From Minisyncoccota bacterium (lineage in GTDB: Bacteria; Patescibacteriota; Minisyncoccia; SW-4-49-11): a DNA stretch of 8,801 nucleotides. Made by a program: the position numbers and the translations under genes. The stretch is taken from contig JAHEOE010000122.1 in the NCBI GenBank assembly GCA_018609785.1, forward strand, positions 1 to 8,801, given 5' to 3'. Shown here piece after piece: positions 1 through 4,558 of this stretch (its first letter is position 1; each line of letters begins with the position of its first letter). Under the pieces are notes generated by a model. It had not been told where the DNA came from. It was given only the letters and a program-made list of their open reading frames with translations, and did not search any database.

Positions 1-137
1 CAACGTAAGACTTACATCTTACGTTTCCAAAAATACCATTCTAATACATAAAATGTCAATAAATTACATATACTTATTCAAATAATGTTCGAACACGCCG
101 CCACCATCCAAACTCGCCAAACCCAAACCGCCGACGA
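1..137. repeat. 137-bp exact direct repeat, copy 1 (promoter plus hsdS-tail module)
   Basis: Positions 1-137 are identical to 3048-3184. The match ends at 138 (G here, A at 3185), inside the hsdS-tail reading frame. From left to right the block holds an 8-bp inverted repeat (AACGTAAG at 2-9, CTTACGTT at 18-25), an AT-rich stretch carrying a minus-strand promoter (TGTCAA at 54-59 is TTGACA on the minus strand), and the start of the hsdS tail. Because the window begins exactly at the repeat, its left limit is unknown. By analogy with copy 2, the minus-strand promoter should fire leftward into a gene outside the window. Confidence 0.95.
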
Positions 138-192
138 GCTCGACCGGCTCAAACACGCCATTTTGCACAAGGCGTTTGAGGGAGGAATATAA
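85..192 (+). pseudogene. hsdS: hsdS 3'-end remnant, unit A
   Basis: A 35-codon open frame ends at TAA 190-192. It encodes EHAATIQTRQTQTADELD followed by RLKHAILHKAFEGGI. This is the signature of the conserved C-terminal helix of type I restriction-modification specificity subunits (family pattern YLD.....Q..TA.ELD.L...IL.KAF.G.L). Nothing of the target-recognition domains is present. Upstream, an in-frame TAA (49-51) is followed by VN at 55-60, then unrelated codons. There is no Shine-Dalgarno before ATG 85, so it is probably untranslated. GC content of the core is about 65%, far above the flanks. It is one of four such tails, all on the plus strand. Family assignment rests on motif recall, not a search. 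Confidence 0.8.
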
Positions 193-194
193 TA

Positions 195-223
195 TTGACA
201 AAAAGCGGTTAAAGTGGTAATGA
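195..223 (+). promoter_or_regulatory. Candidate promoter for cassette 1
   Basis: A consensus TTGACA at 195-200 begins two bases after the hsdS-tail stop. A weak -10 (TAATGA, 218-223) follows at 17 bp. A second possibility nearer the gene is TTGAAT (255-260), 17 bp, TAATAA (278-283), which would give a leader of only about 10 bases. The 9-mer ATATTGACA (192-200) recurs at 4068-4076 at the corresponding edge of unit D, which argues that this -35 belongs to the cassette edge. Confidence 0.4.
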
Positions 224-298
224 AAAGAGAAGTATAGGTAGATAAAAAGTAAGCTTGAATGGTATGCTTAAGGTAGGTAATAAAATACACATATAAAT

Positions 299-802
299 AT
301 GAGTATGTCGACATCGACTCAACGTCTTACCAAAAAAGATTTAGTGAGGGCGATTTTATGGTTTGGTTCGGAAAAAGACGAAGAGGGGAGACGATTTTTT
401 GATTCTAAAATCAAACTACAGAAGTTAATATTTATCTTACAGAATGATGAAAATGTGGATTTGAATTCGGTACGGGAATTGTATTCGGACGTAATGTTTA
501 TGTTCCGCCCACATAAGTATGGTCCGTACTCCAGAGATTTGGAATTACTTTTAAAGGAATTGGAAGAAGCAGACGAAATAGAAATAGAAGATCAAAAGTA
601 TTTCTTAAAACCGCGCTTAAAAGAATGTTTAAATCAAAAATATGAGCTTTTGAAGTCTGAAAATTTCAAAACGTTTCTTTCTTCGTTGGTACCATTCTTT
701 TCTATGTCTTCCACTCAAATATTGAGATATGTATATTCTCAACCCGAGTATGAAGGATATTTAAAAGCTTCACTGATTGCACATAAGTATAAGTCTGAAT
801 AG
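299..802 (+). CDS. YwgA / SocA-like (Panacea-type) small protein, putative antitoxin-like
   Basis: A soluble 167-aa protein with no membrane segment. The N-terminal half resembles the YwgA and SocA/DUF4065 (Panacea) fold group: a helix with KIKLQKLIFILQ (about residues 38-49), then FMFRPHKYGPYSRDLELLL (about 67-85), where K-Y-G-P-Y/V is the family hallmark, then an acidic helix ELEEADEIEIED. The C-terminal half is helical and charged. The start is ambiguous (MSMSTST: ATG 299 or ATG 305) and there is no strong Shine-Dalgarno. The stop is 4 bases before the next ATG, so the two genes are almost certainly co-translated. Panacea proteins are known as promiscuous antitoxin domains paired with diverse toxins, including membrane-acting ones. 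Such a role here is inferred from the membrane-protein partner. A phage-type hypothetical protein is the alternative. Confidence 0.55.
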   Translation: MSMSTSTQRLTKKDLVRAILWFGSEKDEEGRRFFDSKIKLQKLIFILQNDENVDLNSVRELYSDVMFMFRPHKYGPYSRDLELLLKELEEADEIEIEDQKYFLKPRLKECLNQKYELLKSENFKTFLSSLVPFFSMSSTQILRYVYSQPEYEGYLKASLIAHKYKSE

Positions 803-806
803 AAAC

Positions 807-1436
807 ATGAGTTTGGGGAGTTTGCTGAGTGAGATTGGTGGAGGTTTGGTTACTAAAATAGAGTTTAAAAATGATTGGGATGAAAGTATTGACTATTTGT
901 ATCGTGATGCTGAAACGTTAAAGGCTCGTTTACAACGGATTCTTGAAACAGAAGAGGATATAAAGTGGTATGAAAAATATGGTGTAGCGCCTCAATATGA
1001 CCGTCAATCTTTGGAAAATAGTCTTACTACTCTTTACAGAGCTCCTTTTATATTAAATGTTACGGACAAAATAACTCCAATGTTATTTTACTTATCTGTA
1101 GTGTTGTTCTTTATTCTTCTGTATTTTAATGCCGATATCTTAGATGAGAAATTATTAAGTCTGTTGGAGAATGAGACAATTTTAATTTATATATTTTGGC
1201 TGATTACTTGTTTATTGGGTGTATCCATAGGAGTTCACTTTTTGTACGAACTGAAGGGGTTTGGTGCAAGAAGCAAGATTAAAGAGTTAAATCAGAAATA
1301 TGAAAGAATAGATTACGAAAGTGGTGAATATGAATATGAACCTTATATTCGAGCAACACAGCGAGTTTCTTCTGATACCTATTTTGCAGATGAGTTTAAC
1401 GAGTTATTAGATGATGAAGGGGAAGATTATAAATAA
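807..1436 (+). CDS. Two-TM membrane protein, partner of the YwgA/SocA-like gene
   Basis: A 209-aa protein counted from ATG 807, which follows the upstream stop (800-802) by 4 bases. An earlier TTG at 777 would overlap the upstream gene and is less likely. Layout: a charged helical N-terminal domain (about 1-88, with a possible coiled coil around DAETLKARLQRILETEED), TM1 at about 90-109, a short acidic loop, TM2 at about 124-147, then a hydrophilic C-terminal region rich in Tyr and Glu. I do not recognise the family. It lacks a signal peptide, so both ends probably face the cytoplasm in a hairpin topology. Tight coupling to a putative antitoxin-like protein suggests a membrane effector, but no known toxin motif is visible. 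The gene ends 25 bases before the next hsdS tail. Confidence 0.7.
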   Translation: MSLGSLLSEIGGGLVTKIEFKNDWDESIDYLYRDAETLKARLQRILETEEDIKWYEKYGVAPQYDRQSLENSLTTLYRAPFILNVTDKITPMLFYLSVVLFFILLYFNADILDEKLLSLLENETILIYIFWLITCLLGVSIGVHFLYELKGFGARSKIKELNQKYERIDYESGEYEYEPYIRATQRVSSDTYFADEFNELLDDEGEDYK

Positions 1437-1461
1437 AGGTGAAAGAAGTTCTCTTTTTTTT

Positions 1462-1587
1462 GTCAACTATCTCGACACCATTGCCGCACACGCCGCCACC
1501 ATCACATCCCGCCAAACCCAAACCGCCGGCGAGTTAGACCAACTCAAACAAGGTATCCTCCACAAGGCGTTTGAGGGAGGAATATAA
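1462..1587 (+). pseudogene. hsdS: hsdS 3'-end remnant, unit B
   Basis: This is the longest and most hsdS-like of the four tails. The frame reads VNYLDTIAAHAATITSRQ, then TQTAGELDQLKQGILHKAFEGGI and TAA at 1585-1587. The YLD.I element seen here matches intact HsdS C-termini and has been replaced by unrelated codons in the other units. There is no start codon or ribosome binding site; the frame simply emerges 25 bases after the stop of the membrane-protein gene. TGTCAA (1461-1466), the antisense -35 used as a promoter in units C and D, is present, but no -10 follows on the minus strand. That fits, because the left neighbour is transcribed from the plus strand. Confidence 0.8.
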
Positions 1588-1614
1588 AACGTCTCTGGTG
1601 TTACAGAGACGTTT
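1587..1614 (-). terminator. Terminator of the minus-strand GNAT operon
   Basis: A 10-bp perfect stem (1587-1596 with 1605-1614, loop 8) is followed on the minus strand by TTTTATATT. It overlaps the last base of the hsdS-tail stop codon of unit B, so the cassette boundary and terminator coincide. The acetyltransferase gene ends 8 bases to the right. Confidence 0.85.
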
Positions 1615-1622
1615 ACTTCCTT

Positions 1623-2168
1623 TTAGGATGAGATTCGATGCCCGTACTTTTGAATAAGTAATTGTACGTTATAATATGTTAGGTAGTAATCTAGCACATT
1701 GAGATGTGTGTTTGTTCGTCCTTTTCTGGTTTGTACATGGACAGCTTCTATCTTTCGTGCCAGCTTCAACATTATTGTATTTGACTCATATACGGAAAAA
1801 TGTAAAGTTGGAACTTTTTGATACGTGAAAATGTATTTTAGAGTGAACGTGAGAGACTCAAGAGGAATGAACGTATTTCTTGCCGCGGGACAAAAGAAGC
1901 ATGCCAGTTTTATACCTTCAGTGCTCTCATAGGTGTATATTGTGCCAACTACAAAGTCGTCATGATTTTTTACCACCCATTGGTCTATACGACCGTGAAT
2001 GAAACATTGTTCCAGATATTCACGAAAGGGGTGGAATTGTCGAGGAAATTCGTAAGAAGCAACTTTTCTACGGTATTCATCTCGATATGTTTGTTGTAGT
2101 TGAAAAAGTTCGTAATCATTCTCTAATGAGAGAAATTCAAGTTGGCAATGTTTAAGATTGGCGTACAT
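1623..2168 (-). CDS. GNAT-like N-acetyltransferase
   Basis: A 181-aa protein counted from the ATG at 2166-2168, chosen because AGGAG lies 5 bases upstream and overlaps the stop of the preceding gene (GCATAGGAG). A longer frame to 2282 would overlap that gene. The pattern suggests a GNAT fold: N-terminal helices, a strand WVVKNHDDFVVGTIYTY (about 64-80), a strand plus loop at KLACFFCPAARNTFIP (about 88-102), a helix SLTFTLKYIFTYQ, then LHFSVYESNTIMLKLARKIEA (about 122-142), where N130 is in the usual position of the late GNAT asparagine. The acetyl-CoA loop (normally R/Q-x-x-G-x-G/A) is degenerate (AARNTFIP), so activity is uncertain. It is last in its operon, just before the terminator. A GNAT toxin next to an upstream partner is a known type II toxin-antitoxin layout (TacT/AtaT), but the partner here is not a recognisable ribbon-helix-helix protein. 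Confidence 0.6.
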   Translation of the reverse strand: MYANLKHCQLEFLSLENDYELFQLQQTYRDEYRRKVASYEFPRQFHPFREYLEQCFIHGRIDQWVVKNHDDFVVGTIYTYESTEGIKLACFFCPAARNTFIPLESLTFTLKYIFTYQKVPTLHFSVYESNTIMLKLARKIEAVHVQTRKGRTNTHLNVLDYYLTYYNVQLLIQKYGHRISS

Positions 2169-2176
2169 TGATTCTC

Positions 2177-2755
2177 CTATGCTTGAGTTGTAACCGTCAC
2201 AGTAAAATAATACACTTGATGAGGAATAGTAAGAGGGTGTGTTTGCGGGTGTATCAACATACTGTATGTCTTGCCATTCCAAAAACGGGTGTTTGGTTCC
2301 CGCAGAAGACTTTGTACATCATTCTGAAACCTTTCAGAGGTCCAATCGGCGGAAGGTGTTAACAGATGAGCAAAAAAGTCGTCTGTTATGTGTCGGTCTT
2401 TGACCGATAGCGTTACCCGGGTTACATCTCCTTCCGAGGAAAACATGTTGATTGACTCCACCCATTCTTTTTCACCTTGTTCCAACCTTGTGGGAGAAGG
2501 AGAGTGTAAGATGGGCGTCGTATCTGTGGTTTGAACAGAAGCCAGATCTTTGGAGGACACGGTACGGAGGAGGTGCTCTTCTTGAGCGATCGTGAGATAT
2601 TCTTCGTATTTGGCTATGTAGTGAGCCCCGACGATGTCTTGAATGGTTCGTGTAATATCGTGTTTTTCGTAGGAGAGATCTTCCAGACGATCTATGAGCT
2701 CCCAAGGTAAATCTTCGTGCGGTATTGAGGCTAAATTGCGAAGATAGGTGTTCAT
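2177..2755 (-). CDS. Unknown 192-aa protein, second gene of the minus-strand operon
   Basis: No family recognised. The N-terminal third (1-65) is acidic and helical (IPHEDLPWELIDRLEDL, then a helix through about residue 62). The middle (about 66-95) is Ser/Thr-rich and probably flexible. The C-terminal part looks alpha/beta (VTRVTLSVKD, TYSMLIHP and the strand VYYFTVTVTTQ at the end). There are no membrane segments, signal peptide or obvious catalytic motif. The start at 2755 has a poor ribosome binding site and lies 15 bases after a strong hairpin, so expression may depend on read-through and coupling. The stop is 8 bases before the GNAT start. The last 15 codons recur exactly at 4378-4423. 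It is possibly a partner or substrate of the acetyltransferase, by position only. Confidence 0.65.
   Translation of the reverse strand: MNTYLRNLASIPHEDLPWELIDRLEDLSYEKHDITRTIQDIVGAHYIAKYEEYLTIAQEEHLLRTVSSKDLASVQTTDTTPILHSPSPTRLEQGEKEWVESINMFSSEGDVTRVTLSVKDRHITDDFFAHLLTPSADWTSERFQNDVQSLLREPNTRFWNGKTYSMLIHPQTHPLTIPHQVYYFTVTVTTQA
2182..2227. repeat. 46-bp direct repeat, copy 1 (3' end of the 192-aa gene)
   Basis: Positions 2182-2227 are identical to 4378-4423 and in the same orientation. Here they encode the C-terminal residues IPHQVYYFTVTVTTQ of the minus-strand gene. The flanking bases differ immediately on both sides. Confidence 0.95.
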
Positions 2756-2770
2756 ATGCTTTGATAGAGA

Positions 2771-2796
2771 AAGGGAAGTACCACGGTACTTCCCTT
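2771..2796. terminator. Strong intercistronic hairpin, probable attenuator
   Basis: Perfect 12-bp arms (AAGGGAAGTACC at 2771-2782, GGTACTTCCCTT at 2785-2796) surround a 2-base centre. On the plus strand it is followed by TTTA. On the minus strand, the direction of the flanking genes, the tail is only TTTCTCTAT. It sits between the 70-aa and 192-aa genes and probably lowers expression of the downstream genes relative to the first. Confidence 0.7.
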
Positions 2797-2808
2797 TTTA
2801 AGATTTAC

Positions 2809-3021
2809 TTAATCTTTGTCGTTGAAGGAGCCATCACTTGAACTCCATTTATTTCCACGTCCGTCGTGCTTATGTGCACTACCGTCACGATGTTTTGTAT
2901 AGTGCTGACCTGTTTTTACGTTGCCGTAATATTGTGATGTTTTTCCTTTTCCATCAATTTTTGCCATCCAATCACCGTTTCTTTCGGTATGGACATCTTC
3001 TCTTTGTTTGTTGTTGGGCAT
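2809..3021 (-). CDS. Small hydrophilic 70-aa protein, first gene of the minus-strand operon
   Basis: A strong Shine-Dalgarno (AGGAGG) sits 5-6 bases before the ATG at 3019-3021, and the gene lies 50 bases downstream of a good promoter, so it is very likely translated. The protein is highly polar, rich in Gly, Lys, His, Asp and Ser, with repeated G-K/D-G turns (DGKGKTSQYYGN, HRDGSAHKHDGRGNKW), and has no hydrophobic core segment. I do not recognise it. The pattern of short beta-turn segments around Trp (GDWMAKIDGKG, GNKWSSSDG) resembles small beta-sheet proteins of the DUF2188 kind only superficially. It ends 13 bases before the attenuator-like hairpin. Confidence 0.7.
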   Translation of the reverse strand: MPNNKQREDVHTERNGDWMAKIDGKGKTSQYYGNVKTGQHYTKHRDGSAHKHDGRGNKWSSSDGSFNDKD

Positions 3022-3048
3022 TTCAGCCCTCCTTTTAGAAACAGCTAC

Positions 3049-3072
3049 AACGTAAGACTTACATCTTACGTT
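3049..3072 (-). promoter_or_regulatory. Inverted repeat at the transcription start, operator or 5'-stabilising hairpin
   Basis: 8-bp arms separated by 8 bases lie at the predicted +1 of the minus-strand promoter (-10 at 3077-3082). It could bind a repressor over the start site or form a hairpin at the 5' end of the message. It has no U-tract on the minus strand (the sequence continues GTAGCTG). The same element is at 2-25. Confidence 0.5.
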
Positions 3073-3076
3073 TCCA

Positions 3077-3106
3077 AAAATACCATTCTAATACATAAAA
3101 TGTCAA
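3077..3106 (-). promoter_or_regulatory. Promoter of the 70-aa / 192-aa / GNAT operon
   Basis: On the minus strand, TTGACA (plus 3101-3106), an 18-bp spacer and TATTTT (plus 3077-3082). The predicted start is near 3070, followed by the inverted repeat and then AGGAGG and ATG at 3021. The -35 is the antisense of the hsdS Val-Asn codons GTCAAT. The identical element at 30-59 would fire out of the left end of the window. Confidence 0.65.
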
Positions 3107-3131
3107 TAAATTACATATACTTATTCAAATA

Positions 3132-3236
3132 ATGTTCGAACACGCCGCCACCATCCAAACTCGCCAAACCCAAACCGCCGACGAACTCAACAGGCTCAAG
3201 CAAGCCATCCTCTACAAGGCGTTTGAGGGAAAATAA
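3132..3236 (+). pseudogene. hsdS: hsdS 3'-end remnant, unit C
   Basis: The open frame encodes EHAATIQTRQTQTADELN, then RLKQAILYKAFEGK, ending at TAA 3234-3236. Compared with unit A, the part after 3184 differs mostly at synonymous positions (GAG/GAA, CGG/AGG, AAA/AAG, ATT/ATC, TTG/CTC). This suggests the tails came from separate functional hsdS genes rather than from decay of one remnant. The terminator of the next minus-strand cassette starts 4 bases after the stop. Confidence 0.8.
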
Positions 3237-3239
3237 AAA

Positions 3240-3263
3240 CTTTCCCCGGGGGTATGGGGAAAG
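3240..3263 (-). terminator. Terminator of the 204-aa gene
   Basis: An 8-bp stem (CTTTCCCC at 3240-3247, GGGGAAAG at 3256-3263) with an 8-base loop. The minus strand continues TTTTTATTTT, a good U-tract. It lies between the stop of hsdS tail C and the end of the minus-strand gene, mirroring unit B. Confidence 0.85.
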
Positions 3264-3282
3264 AATATGTATACGCATGTGA

Positions 3283-3897
3283 TTATAAAGAGAAGAGGAA
3301 TTCTGTGATATTCACCAGAGTAAAGAAGAGAACTATACAGAGAGTAATGAAGACTAAATCACACATAAGGGTGCGTGATATCATTATAAAGATCATTATA
3401 AATTGACCAAAAGCAGTGGGATGCGTATCATAATACCCATCTTCGATGGCTCTCTTTAGTTGTGCTAGCAGTGAGGGAGACGTGTGAACATCTTCTTCCA
3501 GTTTTTTAAGGTATTCATTATATATGTCGGAATCCACGTCCGTCATATATTCTTCCTTCTTAAGGTAATCTTCAAAGAGTTGTTTTTTGAATGAGCTGTT
3601 GTTACTTTTACAGGCTTTGGGCACCAGAATTTTAAATTCTGTAGTGGTAATTTTCCACTTATTTTGAACATATTTAGTGAGAAGAATCTTAGCACGTCGC
3701 CAATCTAACTCTTCTTCTGTGCTGTCATTGAATCTCCGAATAATATCTTCCCGTTTTTGGCGGTCAATATGGGCAAGAACTTCTTCAACTATCTGACTCA
3801 TGCGATTGGAAATGACGAGTTCCGGTGGATAGTCCCAATCCTTGAAGGTCTCTTGATACAACGCATATGCTTTTTGTTCGGGGGTTTTTGAAATCAT
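3283..3897 (-). CDS. Unknown 204-aa protein with C-terminal membrane anchor
   Basis: I do not recognise this protein. Residues 1-160 are soluble, helical and strongly charged (MSQIVEEVLAHIDRQKRED, EEELDWRRAKILLTKYVQ, SFKKQLFEDYLKKEEY). The last 40 residues form two hydrophobic segments, about 163-177 (FGQFIMIFIMISRTL) and 180-202, a tail-anchored hairpin. The start at 3897 has GAGGTG about 11 bases upstream. The gene is a single-gene cassette with its own promoter to the right, inside unit D, and its own terminator to the left. It shares with two other cassettes the theme of a small membrane protein with a charged cytoplasmic domain. A membrane-acting effector or immunity protein is possible but unsupported by motif. 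Confidence 0.7.
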   Translation of the reverse strand: MISKTPEQKAYALYQETFKDWDYPPELVISNRMSQIVEEVLAHIDRQKREDIIRRFNDSTEEELDWRRAKILLTKYVQNKWKITTTEFKILVPKACKSNNSSFKKQLFEDYLKKEEYMTDVDSDIYNEYLKKLEEDVHTSPSLLAQLKRAIEDGYYDTHPTAFGQFIMIFIMISRTLMCDLVFITLCIVLFFTLVNITEFLFSL

Positions 3898-3933
3898 TGG
3901 TGAATATACACCTCGGAAAGAACAACAGAAAAA

Positions 3934-3962
3934 ATTGTATGTGATGGAGTTTTTAACGTCAA
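3934..3962 (-). promoter_or_regulatory. Promoter of the 204-aa gene
   Basis: On the minus strand, TTGACG (plus 3957-3962), exactly 17 bp, TACAAT (plus 3934-3939). The -35 again coincides with the hsdS-derived GTCAA just left of tail D. The predicted start is near 3927, 30 bases before the ATG. Confidence 0.7.
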
Positions 3963-3977
3963 TAAACAGAATATCCC

Positions 3978-4088
3978 GAACACGCCGCCACGATCCAAGC
4001 CCGCCAAACCCAAACCGCCGACGAGTTAGACCAACTCAAGCAAGTTATCCTCCGCCGAGCGTTTGAGATATTGACACGTGTTTTTTAG
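3978..4088 (+). pseudogene. hsdS: hsdS 3'-end remnant, unit D (altered end)
   Basis: The frame reads EHAATIQARQTQTADELDQL, then KQVILRRAFE, and runs on into ILTRVF before TAG 4086-4088. The normal GG-I-stop ending is missing: relative to unit A, 11 bases (GGAGGAATATA) between TTTGAG and ATATTGACA are absent. The upstream part retains GTCAATAAA (3958-3966), as in units A and C, but is otherwise shortened and out of frame. This is the most eroded of the four. Confidence 0.75.
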
Positions 4089-4098
4089 GAAGTACACT
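4071..4098 (+). promoter_or_regulatory. Promoter of the 54-aa gene
   Basis: TTGACA (4071-4076), 16 bp, TACACT (4093-4098). It overlaps the end of hsdS tail D and uses the same ATATTGACA found at the end of unit A. The start would be near 4105, 32 bases before ATG. Confidence 0.6.
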
Positions 4099-4136
4099 GA
4101 AAATGGATATATCTACACATGCATACGGAGGTAAAA

Positions 4137-4301
4137 ATGGCTTACAATTACCAAAACGTAAAGCGTTTGAATAGTTATAACAAAAGAACGGGAGAGAAGT
4201 ACCGTTCTGATGGCCATACGTATGACAGGTCTAACGATCATAGAAGAATAAACGCTATGAGAATGTTCACCAACCTCTTAGAAGCGTTGATGGTACATTA
4301 A
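4137..4301 (+). CDS. Small basic 54-aa protein
   Basis: The start is set at ATG 4137 by GGAGGT 5 bases upstream. An in-frame ATG at 4119 lies upstream of this site and is unlikely. The protein is basic and polar at the N-terminus (MAYNYQNVKRLNSYNKRTGE, KYRSDGHTYDRSNDHRR), then ends in a short amphipathic helix (INAMRMFTNLLEALMVH). No family is recognised. The charge and length would fit a nucleic-acid-binding peptide or a small toxin, but this is not shown. It has its own promoter and is the first gene right of the hsdS-tail array. Confidence 0.6.
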   Translation: MAYNYQNVKRLNSYNKRTGEKYRSDGHTYDRSNDHRRINAMRMFTNLLEALMVH

Positions 4302-4347
4302 AAGCCTTCGGAATGAAGGATTGTGACAACTAAATCGTAATTTGAGC

Positions 4348-4374
4348 AACGGAGGTGTTTTAAACACCTCCGTT
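4348..4374. terminator. 13-bp perfect inverted repeat after the 54-aa gene
   Basis: AACGGAGGTGTTT (4348-4360) and AAACACCTCCGTT (4362-4374) surround a single T. It lacks a real U-tract on either strand (AATCTT on plus, GCTCAAATT on minus), so it may be a terminator of limited strength or an operator-like palindrome. A smaller hairpin CCTTC/GAAGG lies at about 4305-4319. Confidence 0.5.
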
Positions 4375-4377
4375 AAT

Positions 4378-4423
4378 CTTGAGTTGTAACCGTCACAGTA
4401 AAATAATACACTTGATGAGGAAT
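4378..4423 (-). pseudogene. 46-bp exact copy of the 3' end of the 192-aa gene
   Basis: Identical to 2182-2227. On the minus strand it still encodes IPHQVYYFTVTVTTQ followed by D and TAA. The frame stays open upstream for about 27 codons on the minus strand, but those codons do not resemble the 192-aa protein. It is either the surviving end of a second, otherwise lost copy or a recombination junction. It directly follows the 13-bp palindrome and precedes the promoter of the peptidase gene. The rest of the 4302-4558 gap holds only promoter elements. Confidence 0.8.
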
Positions 4424-4445
4424 CTGATACTTAGTATTTGATAAA

Positions 4446-4529
4446 TTGACGAATTCCCTTTTAAATGGTATTTTTTCCTGCAAGTTTTGTGAATACGTAT
4501 ATGCTTAGCAATGAGATATGTATTATAAT
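4446..4529 (+). promoter_or_regulatory. Candidate promoters of the ImmA/IrrE peptidase operon
   Basis: Two options. TTGACG (4446-4451), 17 bp, TATTTT (4469-4474) lies in a context ATGGTATTTTT that also occurs at the minus-strand promoter of unit C. Closer to the gene is a perfect TATAAT (4524-4529) with a poor -35 (ATGCTT), starting about 20 bases before the ATG. Confidence 0.45.
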
Positions 4530-4558
4530 TGAATATAGAGAAGTAACATAAACCATGT

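Larger units (their letters stand above)
3048..3184. repeat. 137-bp exact direct repeat, copy 2
   Basis: Identical to 1-137. It contains the hairpin (AACGTAAG at 3049-3056, CTTACGTT at 3065-3072), a minus-strand promoter and the beginning of hsdS tail C. Identity stops at 3185, in the middle of the tail frame, and the rest of the tail is about as diverged as between different hsdS genes. Confidence 0.95.

Noticed and set aside
78..314. 78-codon minus-strand frame across hsdS tail A
   Set aside because: It is the antisense of the tail plus AT-rich spacer, has no ribosome binding site, and its apparent Ala/Trp-rich part is simply the reverse of hsdS codons.
2168..2362. 64-codon plus-strand frame
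   Set aside because: It is antisense to the junction of the 192-aa and GNAT genes, with no ribosome binding site or recognisable product.
85..4088. Integron attC array
   Set aside because: The repeats encode a protein tail in frame, vary synonymously and lack an attC-like imperfect palindrome with GTTRRRY-type ends. Only the cassette-like layout is similar.
1..4088. CRISPR array
   Set aside because: The repeats are about 100-137 bp, only four, and spaced by whole genes.
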